Shown here: piece by piece, positions 27,235 to 33,572 of the stretch
Layout of the letters: every line of letters begins with the position of its first letter
Numbering within the stretch: position 1 is the stretch's first letter
Position numbers and translations under genes: made by a program
Assembly (NCBI GenBank): GCA_004369045.1
Contig: ML213523.1
Location: 141,613-175,184, forward strand
Length of the DNA: 33,572 nt
Origin: Heliocybe sulcata
Lineage: Eukaryota > Basidiomycota > Agaricomycetes > Gloeophyllales > Gloeophyllaceae
Direction of reading: 5' to 3'
The notes under the pieces: model-generated
The model's database searches: none
Told to the model about the DNA's origin: nothing
The model's input: only the letters and a program-made list of their open reading frames with translations

Positions 27235-29156
27235 ACGAGAGCACACTCCAATGCCACAATGCAGCTCCTCCCGTTACCAGAGTCTCTCCTGCTGTGCTGG
27301 ATGCTCGTATCAAGTCCGAATCGCCGTCTCCGGATCCCCTCGCGCTCCCAACACCTCCTCCCGCTTCAGTCGAAGAGTTCTTGCCTCCAGACGATTCCGT
27401 GGACGAGGATGAGCTCAACATCAGACCTGAGGATGAGGGTGAGGCCAACTCAGCAGCTGCGATGTCTGCAGCACTGGAGCACCTTCTGGTCGGCCAAACT
27501 GTCAAGTACTGGTCTGTAGACGAGGCGCTGAACTTTGCTTTCGAGTCTGTTGTCCAGAATGCTTCTGAGGGCCGGGAACACGCTGGAGAGCCGCGTACGT
27601 TCCATGAAGCGATGCAGCGCCCAGAGGAAGAGCGCCAGCAGTGGTTGAAGGCTGCACAAGACGAGATCCAGTCGCTAGTCAAGAACGGGACGTTTGAGCT
27701 CGTCGAGTGCCCTCCTGGCTGCAAGGCCATTGGCAGCCGCTGGGTGTTTCGCGTCAAGCGCAACGCGGATGGATCCATCGAGCGCTACAAGGGGCGACTG
27801 GTTGCGAAGGGCTTGTCACAGCATCCTGGTTTTGACTACAACGAGACGTTTGCTCCTACGCCCAAATGGGTCTCGCTGCGCACTACGTTGGCACTGGCTG
27901 CTCTGGAGGACTTGGAGCTCGAGAACATCGATATCCCGACCGCGTATCTGAATGGTACGTTGGAGGAGGACGTCTACATGAAGCAGCCGGAGGGTTTTGA
28001 GGAGAAGGGACCAGAGTGGGTTTGGAAGCTCCGTAAGTCACTGTACGGACTGAAGCAGGCTGGGCGTCGCTGGCACGAGAAGCTGAACGAGGTCTTGACT
28101 GAGAAGCTGGGCTTCACTCGACTCACTTGCGAGCACAGTGTCTGGGTCTATCGCAAGGACGACACACGTATCATTGTTCCTGTCTTTGTCGACGATATGA
28201 CCATTGCCGCTAAGTCTAAGGCCGCCATCCAGCAGGTCAAGGACGATCTCCGGCAACACTTCAAGCTGCGCGACCTTGGTCCAACCTCTTGGCTTCTGGG
28301 CGTCGAGATTACCCGTGACCGCTCTGCGCGCTGCCTTTCCATCTCCCAGCGCCAGTACATCCTCGACGTCTTGCAGCGCTTCAACATGGCTGACTGCAAC
28401 TCGGTGTCAATGCCTATGGACCCTGGTTTCAAGCTAAGCGTGTCCATGGCTCCTCAGACCAAGGCCGAGGTTGAGGAGATGCGCTCTGTGCCGTATATCA
28501 ATGCTGTCGGCGCCCTTGTCTACCTGTCTGTTGCTACGCATCCGGACATTGCCTATACTGTTGGAGTCTTAGTGCGCTTCAGCAAGAACCCCGGCAAGTG
28601 TCACTGGAAGGCGGTGAAGCACCTCTTTCGCTATCTGAAGGGGACTGTCGACTACAAGCTCACTTATGCTCCCTCGTCATCGACTGCTCTCTTCACCACC
28701 TTCATGGATGCTGACCATGCCGGCAACCCGGACAACAGTCGCTCTACTAGCGGCTACGTTGTCAAGATGGGCACTGGTGCCATCTCCTGGTCTAGCCGAC
28801 TTCAGTCGATTGTGACGCTGTCCACCACTGAGGCTGAGTATGTTGCCGCCGTCTCTGCTGCCCAAGAGATACTCTGGCTTCGCAACTTCCTCAAGGAACT
28901 TGGCTACCCCGCTTCTGGTCCTTCTATGCTCCACATCGACAACCAGTCGGCACTACAAGTCGCCAAGAACCCGGAACACCACGGACGCATGAAGCACTTG
29001 GACTTGCGGTTCTACTGGCTGCGCGACGAGGTTGCGCGTGGGCAGATCACGCTGGCACATCTTAGGACGGATGTGATGCTGGCGGATGTGATGACAAAGG
29101 GGCTGGTGAAGGTGAAGGTGGAGGCGATGGTTAGGTTGCTTGGGCTGGGTGTCTGA
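27093..29156 (+). CDS. Ty1/copia reverse transcriptase and RNase H
   Basis: Frame 27093-29156 continues the polyprotein after the -1 shift. A Pro/Ser-rich linker (PLPPPRSLTPSPAPAQP) is followed by RT: NGTFELVECPPGCKAIGSRW, YKGRLVAKGLSQHPGFDY, ETFAPTPKWVSLR, IDIPTAYLNG (first catalytic Asp), LYGLKQAGRRWHEKL and VFVDDMTIAAKS (catalytic FVDD). RNase H follows: MDADHAGNPDNSRSTSGYV, STTEAEYVAA, HIDNQSALQVAKNP and HLRTDVMLADVMTKGL, with the catalytic Asp/Glu residues kept. It stops at TGA 29154-29156. No start codon of its own is convincing, so it would need the shift or a repair to be expressed. Confidence 0.9.
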   Translation, partial: DAPLPPPRSLTPSPAPAQPHAPPQIDPTPSPPPTRRSTHSTRQRGSLNESTLQCHNAAPPVTRVSPAVLDARIKSESPSPDPLALPTPPPASVEEFLPPDDSVDEDELNIRPEDEGEANSAAAMSAALEHLLVGQTVKYWSVDEALNFAFESVVQNASEGREHAGEPRTFHEAMQRPEEERQQWLKAAQDEIQSLVKNGTFELVECPPGCKAIGSRWVFRVKRNADGSIERYKGRLVAKGLSQHPGFDYNETFAPTPKWVSLRTTLALAALEDLELENIDIPTAYLNGTLEEDVYMKQPEGFEEKGPEWVWKLRKSLYGLKQAGRRWHEKLNEVLTEKLGFTRLTCEHSVWVYRKDDTRIIVPVFVDDMTIAAKSKAAIQQVKDDLRQHFKLRDLGPTSWLLGVEITRDRSARCLSISQRQYILDVLQRFNMADCNSVSMPMDPGFKLSVSMAPQTKAEVEEMRSVPYINAVGALVYLSVATHPDIAYTVGVLVRFSKNPGKCHWKAVKHLFRYLKGTVDYKLTYAPSSSTALFTTFMDADHAGNPDNSRSTSGYVVKMGTGAISWSSRLQSIVTLSTTEAEYVAAVSAAQEILWLRNFLKELGYPASGPSMLHIDNQSALQVAKNPEHHGRMKHLDLRFYWLRDEVARGQITLAHLRTDVMLADVMTKGLVKVKVEAMVRLLGLGV

Positions 29157-29171
29157 GAGAGGTGCCACGTC

Positions 29172-29180
29172 AGGGGGGAG
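29172..29180 (+). other. Polypurine tract of the copia element
   Basis: AGGGGGGAG is immediately before the 3' LTR start TGTCGGCA. Confidence 0.8.
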
Positions 29181-29514
29181 TGTCGGCATTCGTGCCTACG
29201 AGGTCAGCAACACTCAAGACCAGTGCAAAACAAAATGCGCTCTTGTCCGGGATTGAACCTGCAGCCTCCAGGCTGCAGGTAGGTGCTCTTACCACTACAC
29301 CATTTAGTCGTTGCTTACCTCTTTGACTTAGACCCCTTGGCTATTCTTTCTTCCTCACTTTCCTATTTCGTCTATGCAGTTCCAAGCCACTTCCCACGCT
29401 CTGCAAAGAGCGAAAACGGCGCTGAGTCAAGCTCTCTTCTTCATCCAACTTAATAGAGCTTGACTCAGGCTTCCCTGTGCACTGTTTGAGACCTCCAGGC
29501 TTCCCAACTTGATA
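29181..29514 (+). repeat. 3' LTR of the Ty1/copia element, 334 bp
   Basis: It runs from TGTCGGCATTCG to CTTGATA. Relative to the full-length copy at 30209-30594 it lacks about 53 bp between two copies of GAGCTTGACTCAGG. The 5' LTR has that segment but lacks a different one. The tRNA-like module is present on the - strand (A box 29302-29292, B box 29259-29249). No target duplication is shared with the 5' side. Confidence 0.85.
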
Positions 29515-30006
29515 GAGAGCACTCGACAAGCTCAAACGTCCCGTTGTTGACTAGGGACTGGATCTTGTCTTGTGCAGCCTTCAACCACTGTTGGCGCTCT
29601 GCCTCCAGACGCTGCATTGCATCATGGAACGTACACGGCTCTCCAGCATGTTCCCGGCCCTCACAAGCATTCTGGACAACAGACTCGAAAGCAAAGTTAA
29701 GCACCTCGTCTAAAGACCAGTACTCAACAGTCTGGCCGCCCGGAAGGTGGTCCAGTGCCGCAGACATTGCAGCTGCTGAGTTGGCCTCACCCTCGTCTTC
29801 AGGTCTGATATTGAGCTTGTCCTTGTCCACGGAATCGTCTGGAGGCAAGAACTCTTCGATTGAAGCGGGAGGAGGTGTTGGGAGCGCGAGGAGATCTGGA
29901 GATGGTGATTTGGACTTGATACAATTGTCTCGCACAGCAGGAGAGACTCTGGTAACAGGAGGAGCTGCATTGCGGCATTGGAGTGTGCTCTCGTTCAAAG
30001 AGCCGC
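29515..30006 (-). pseudogene. Copia copy 2, RT-side part (linker and RT start)
   Basis: Reads LNESTLQCRNAAPPVTRVSP to NGTFELVEC on the - strand, parallel to 27228-27705 of copia copy 1 with scattered substitutions. It is cut at 29515 by the 3' LTR of copy 1. At 30006 it ends in the 4-bp CCGC duplication of the 1.9-kb insertion. Its other part is at 31900-32152. Confidence 0.85.
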
Positions 30007-30069
30007 TGAAAGGCACTAGCATGCGACGAAACCCGCACAAACATAAAGGGGAACAACAACCACTAAGCG

Positions 30070-30091
30070 TAGCACCAATCCCTTGGTGCTA
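30070..30091. other. Perfect 9-bp hairpin TAGCACCAA/TTGGTGCTA, 4-nt loop
   Basis: TAGCACCAA TCCC TTGGTGCTA. It lies near one end of the 1.9-kb insertion. No T-tract of a Pol III terminator and no CTRR of a Helitron end is adjacent. Function unknown. Confidence 0.5.
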
Positions 30092-30208
30092 GATGGCTGC
30101 GAGGTCCGGGGTAACGAAGGGTATGATAAACATTCGGAGGGATAGGGTAGGGTAAGACATATAGGTGGGGCTAAAGGTAGTTTGGCGCAGACCAGTCGCG
30201 GTCATGTG

Positions 30209-30594
30209 TATCAAGCTGGGAAGCCTGGAGGTCTCAAACAGCGCACAGGGAAGCCTGAGTCAAGCTCTATTAAGTTGGATAAATACATGACATGCAAAAG
30301 ACATACCTGAGTCAAGCTCTATTAAGTTGGATGAAGAAGAGAGCTTGACTCAGCACCGTTTTCGCTCTTTGCAGAGCGTGGGAAGTGGCTTGGAACTGTA
30401 TAGACGAAATAGGAAAGTGAGGAAGAAAGAATAGCTAAGAGGTCCAAGTCAAAGAGGTAAGCAACAACTAAATGGTGTAGTGGTAAGAGCACCTACCTGC
30501 AGCCTAGAGGCTGCAGGTTCAATCCCGGGCAAGAGCGCATTTTGTTTTGCACTAGTCTTGAGTGTTACTGACCTCGTAGGCACGGATGCTGACA
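30209..30594 (-). repeat. Solo copia LTR, full-length form, 386 bp
   Basis: On the - strand it runs from TGTCAGCATCCG to CTTGATA and holds both segments that are separately deleted in the LTRs of copia copy 1. The flanks are ATGTG (30204-30208) and GTGTG (30595-30599), a 5-bp duplication with one mismatch, which also supports the LTR end at TTGATA. No PBS or polypurine tract is adjacent. It is inserted within the 1.9-kb element. Confidence 0.85.
30473..30526 (+). promoter_or_regulatory. Intact tRNA-like Pol III promoter, antisense to the LTR
   Basis: TGGTGTAGTGG (30473-30483) fits the A box exactly and GGTTCAATCCC (30516-30526) the B box exactly, 32 nt apart. Between them is a hairpin CTGCAGCCT/AGGCTGCAG. 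There is no 7-bp acceptor stem and the T-stem pairs poorly, so it is tRNA-derived rather than a tRNA gene. Confidence 0.65.
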
Positions 30595-31662
30595 GTGTGG
30601 CAGTCTCAATTCGATACGCTCACTTCGGGAGACACTTGTATCGTACTCCGCTTGACGATGCGATTCTAACGCACTCAGTGCGCGCTTGTTGTGATAACTT
30701 CTCGAGCTGTAGCAGAACGCGCACTTGTCGCACGGTCTCGGAGGGAGCGGATTTGGGATCGCCTACGCAATGCGATCGGGGCACGCGTACAATGCCGTCA
30801 GTGCGATGCGCGACGCTTCTAAAACTTGAGATGACTCGAACGCGATTAACAAAACAGACGGCGCACGAGGCCGGACTTAAGAGAAACTTGAAATGAAAGA
30901 ACTCACTTGTCGCGCGCACTGTCAGAAGGTTCGCGTAAACTCTGGGTGAAGTCGGAAGACCATCGAAAGCCTTATACTCTAGAGGAAACTCTTGCGCCGA
31001 GAACGAGATACGAAGGGTGAAGGTAACTTGCATTTTCGAGACAAAGAGAAAGGGTTTAAGTACAAACGTCGCCGCTACACTACTCGCAGTCGCACATGAA
31101 GAGAAAACCATCTTCCGCCAACCATCTCCTACGCCGCGCGCTCGTCCACAAGGCGTGCATCGCCCCAACCACCCTGTACCTACCAATCCTATCATCTCCT
31201 CGCAGCGCGGTGCCTGCGGGAGCACGCTTGTAGCCTAGCTTGAAACGAGCGACGAGTCTTGTCCTCACGCTACGCCGTTCGAGACCTTGCATCGACGCGG
31301 CGGTGCCACAGTAACTGGAGCGGCAGGCGTAGTTGCTGAAGGGTGGTGCTGTTGTACCGAAAGGGGTAGTGGGTCAGGTGAGTGATGCGTCACGCGGAGG
31401 TGGCCGGAAACCGATGATGGAGGCGATGAGTTGATGCGTATGGGCATCCTGAGCACGCGCCCCGACGGGCGGCAGAGGCGATGATGGGAACAACCAGCGG
31501 GACATTGAGTGGGATGGTCGATCTAGAATGACTCGATGGTCTAGACTCCTCGGAACCGACAGGGCTGTGTTGTGCCGAGTTGCCGTTGACTCGATCAGAA
31601 AGATCCGGACGCCGAGGCTTACATGTCGTTGTGGCCGAGTTCAAGAATAGCCCCCGAGACAA

Positions 31663-31755
31663 GAATAGATCGTTTTGCATAGAGTCCCGCTGAATAGAGA
31701 GAGTGTCGCCGCGCCGCAGGGAATAGAGTCGCAGGCTCACTGCCAGAGTGAATAG
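31663..31755. repeat. GAATAG motif at exact 29-bp spacing, four times
   Basis: GAATAG starts at 31663, 31692, 31721 and 31750. Another is at 31645 and a related AATAGAGTC near 31819. The sequence between repeats is only weakly similar, so this is either a worn tandem array or spaced sites in a possible LTR promoter. Confidence 0.4.
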
Positions 31756-31899
31756 TCAGGGTCGCCAGTATAGTCGTCGCTCGCCTTCCAAGGAGCTGTC
31801 AGCGGCGAGCGAACGCGCAATAGAGTCGTAACGTCGCCGCGATCACGAAACAACCCTAAAATGCGTTTTTGGAGCGCAGAACCCTGATCGGCCGTATCA

Positions 31900-32152
31900 C
31901 CGCGCTGACATGTAGAGTGTGTCGAGCGTCTTGTGGGAGGTGGCGATGGCATGGGATCGATTTGTGGGGGTGCATGGGGCTGAGCAGGTGCCGGCGAAGG
32001 AGTGAGAGATCTAGGTGGAGGTAGCGGAGCATCTCACCATCATCATCTCCCCCCTGATCTGGTACATCCACGGGGAGCTCGTCATCTCCCCCCGGATCGG
32101 GTACATCCACCAACTTGACGGGCTCACCGAACGGGCTAATATCCCGGTGGTT
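31900..32152 (-). pseudogene. Copia copy 2, integrase-side part
   Basis: On the - strand reads NHRDISPFGEPVKLVDVPD onwards, then the duplicated acidic motif and the same frame disruption after GGDDDGE as in copia copy 1 (here near 32031). It is joined at 32153 to a TATA-element fragment across an ACTAGTG sequence, and at 31900 to the 1.9-kb insertion. It is contiguous in copy 1 with the part at 29515-30006. Confidence 0.85.
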
Positions 32153-32156
32153 CACT

Positions 32157-32331
32157 AGTGACAGGAGGTTTGTACTGCATTTGTATGCTCCGTTTGTCAA
32201 TTTATATGGGATTGTATACTGCACTGCTATATTTATATGGGGTATATGATATTGAGGTGCGTTTATATAAACTGGCAGGGCAGTTATACTGGATACATGC
32301 CATTTGGTGGTGCATTTATATAGTGTTATAC
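32157..32331 (+). repeat. TATA element fragment (core)
   Basis: Matches 19623-19795 of copy 2 (GGTTTGTACTGSATTTGTAT, GTTTATATAAACTKGCAGGG) with an 8-bp insertion. It has no terminus and passes at 32332 directly into gypsy protease sequence. Confidence 0.7.
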
Positions 32332-33487
32332 CAACCCAGATGTGGACTAGCTGACTGGCAAGGTCGCCATGATGCACTGCCCCACTCATTGCCAGGCATG
32401 CAGACTAGAGGTACAGTAGGAGAGGAAGTTCCACCTCGCCGCTCGTCACCTCAACCAGAAGTGCAAGCTGGCTCTACAGTCAGGACCAGCCCCCACGGTC
32501 TATGTCAAGGATAAGGAGGATGAGGAAACCAAGTTCGGCCCCTTGCCTACAAAGTACAGTGTAGACAAGGAGGTCCTGGAGGAAGGTGATCACATCTTTG
32601 TCACCACCCTTGCACCTGAGGAAGAGTTCATCCAGGCAACCTCAACTGTCACACAGCACCTTGCGGAAGGTCACATGAAGAACACCATCCATGATGCCTC
32701 AGATGGCCTCCCCAAGTGATTCTTCGAGCTCTGGGATGTCTTCGAGAAGGAGTCCTTCAACTCCCTGCCAGGTCGCAAGCACTGGGATGACACAATCAAG
32801 CTCACCCCAGATGCGGAGCTGTTTGAATTCAAGGTCTGTCCCCTCTCTCCAGTCAAACAAGTTGCACTTGATAAAGAGAGCCTTGCGACAGGATGTATCT
32901 GGCCTTCCAAGTCTCCCATCACCTCCCCTGTCTTCTTCATTAAGAAGAAGGGTGGTGGCCTTTGCTTTGTCCAGGACTACCACAAGCTGAATGCCATGAC
33001 AGTGACTAACCGGTACCCTCTCCCTCTCATCAGTGACCTCATCAATCGCTTGCAAGGTGCAAAGTACATCACCAAGCTCGATGTTCACTGGGGCATCAAC
33101 AATGTCCAGATCAAGGAGGGTGACAAGTGGAAGGCAGCTTTCCATACCAACCGTGGTCTCTTCAAACCCCTCATCATGTACTTGGGTCTGATCAACAGTC
33201 TGGCAACATTCCAGACAACAATGAATGACATCTTCCATGACCTTATCATGGAAGGGTCAGTCTGCATCTAGCTCAATGACATCCTCATCTTTACCAAGGA
33301 TGTTGAAGAGCATCGTTGGATTACTCACATTGTGCTGGACTGGTTGCATCAGAACAAGTTATACCTGCATGCAGACAAGTGCAAGTTCAAGAAGACAGAG
33401 GTTGAGTACCTGGGCATGATTGTCTCTCACAACTGTGTGAAGATGGACCCAGTCAAGGTTGCAGGAGTTACAGATTGGCCAATACCC
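32332..33487 (+). pseudogene. Ty3/gypsy family 2: protease tail and RT, CpG-stripped
   Basis: Aligns with element 2 from the protease C-terminus to the RT thumb: CQACRLEVQ, KFHLAARHLNQK, DKEVLEEGDHIFVTT, VTNRYPLPLISDLINRL, KLDVHWGINNVQI and the HNCVKMDPVKVAGVTDWP end. Stops interrupt it in several places. The catalytic YLDD box reads stop-LND (33269-33280). It keeps the reading frame at the point where element 2 has its 11-nt deletion. It is cut at 33487 by a TATA element. CpG is almost completely replaced by TpG/CpA. Confidence 0.9.
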
Positions 33488-33572
33488 GAGTTGTGGGCCC
33501 TAAAAATATATATAATTTACCACAACTGTGGTGAAGTCATATACACTACTTTAGTAGTCCTTATATGATATG
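33488..33572 (+). mobile_element. TATA element, copy 4, left end only (runs off the window)
   Basis: Starts GAGTTGTGGGCCCTAAAAAT inside gypsy RT sequence. It includes the subterminal palindromes ACCACAACTGTGGT (33519-33532) and ACTACTTTAGTAGT (33545-33558). The third copy with this terminus, and the second inside family-2 gypsy coding sequence. Confidence 0.8.

Larger units (their letters stand above)
30007..31899. mobile_element. 1.9-kb CpG-rich insertion with TG...CA ends and 4-bp target duplication
   Basis: The insertion reads TGAAAGGCAC ... GGCCGTATCA and is flanked by CCGC (30003-30006 and 31900-31903). The uninterrupted target GAGCCGCGCTGAC exists in copia copy 1 (reverse complement of about 27211-27224). 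Without the nested solo LTR it is about 1.5 kb. It encodes nothing recognisable; the longest open stretches (30620-31225 -, 31390-31740 -, 30480-30896 +) look random. A long solo LTR or a non-autonomous LTR element would fit. No internal direct repeats at the two ends are visible. Confidence 0.65.

Noticed and set aside
30070-30091. Helitron 3' end or Pol III/rho-type terminator
   Set aside because: The hairpin is good, but no CTRR with insertion next to T, and no T-run, follows on either strand.
30473-30540. Functional tRNA gene
   Set aside because: A and B boxes are good, but there is no 7-bp acceptor stem, the T-stem has mismatches and the anticodon arm is replaced by a long GC hairpin. 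The module is repeated within three LTRs.
30620-31225. 201-aa ORF on the - strand, and 138-aa (30480-30896 +) and 116-aa (31390-31740 -) ORFs, as host genes
   Set aside because: No domain, no plausible start context, no splice pattern, and compositionally like random reading of a GC-rich non-coding insertion. The first overlaps the second.
31663-31755. CRISPR-like or direct-repeat array
   Set aside because: Only six bases repeat; intervals are neither spacers nor conserved repeats, and the context is a fungal retroelement.

Overview
This window reads as a transposable-element-dense stretch of a filamentous fungal genome, most likely a mushroom-forming basidiomycete (Agaricomycetes). The grounds are chromodomain-bearing Ty3/gypsy elements, a fungal-type Ty1/copia element, a decayed gene resembling the CxC5/CxC6 part of KDZ transposase genes (a family expanded in Agaricomycetes), and candidate introns of only 43-49 nt. 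I found no intact host gene, no functional tRNA or rRNA gene and no CRISPR array. Species cannot be named from sequence alone.

Layout. 1-669: dispersed repeat with an 'ACAAG' minisatellite, second copy at 13.9-14.8 kb. 670-3441 (-): truncated Ty3/gypsy element 1. 3442-4439: a TATA-rich repeat that I treat as a mobile family ('TATA element'). 4440-9502 (-): Ty3/gypsy element 2, from 5' LTR to integrase, cut at its 3' end by the TATA element; its primer-binding site is complementary to its own LTR (Tf1-like self-priming). 9503-13385 (+): Ty3/gypsy element 3, cut at its 5' end by element 2. 13386-14822: large inverted repeat plus the dispersed repeat. 14823-17396: old decayed repeats, a gag fragment of family 2 and a lone family-2 LTR. 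17.4-19.3 kb: an unidentified decayed gene with an intron and an inserted solo LTR flanked by a perfect 5-bp duplication. 19344-21267: two TATA elements head to head, one containing a 455-N gap. 21283-22208 (+): 3' end of a family-2 element (chromodomain, polypurine tract, LTR). 22.2-24.0 kb: small ORF and KDZ-associated pseudogene. 24004-29514 (+): nearly intact Ty1/copia element. 29515-32152 (-): second copia copy split by a 1.9-kb insertion (TG...CA ends, 4-bp duplication), itself split by a solo copia LTR. 32157-33572: TATA element, decayed family-2 RT, TATA element.

How the parts relate. Nearly everything is retrotransposon machinery (gag, protease, RT, RNase H, integrase) at different stages of decay. 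Two age classes can be read from CpG content. Elements 1-3, the copia element and the 1.9-kb insertion keep many CpGs. The family-2 RT at 32-33 kb, the gag fragment at 15.5-16.3 kb and the KDZ and unidentified pseudogenes have lost almost all of theirs; in one stretch 13 of 14 CpGs of element 2 are TpG or CpA in the old copy. Three of the four in-frame stops I located in the young elements are TGA where CGA is the likely ancestor. This fits cytosine methylation plus deamination, or a CpG-directed RIP-like process.

The least familiar components are the TATA element, the antisense tRNA-like Pol III promoter module inside the copia LTR, the 1.9-kb TG...CA insertion, and the 10-11-bp-period minisatellite. 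These are the best candidates for something undescribed. I do not see a new enzymatic or defence system.
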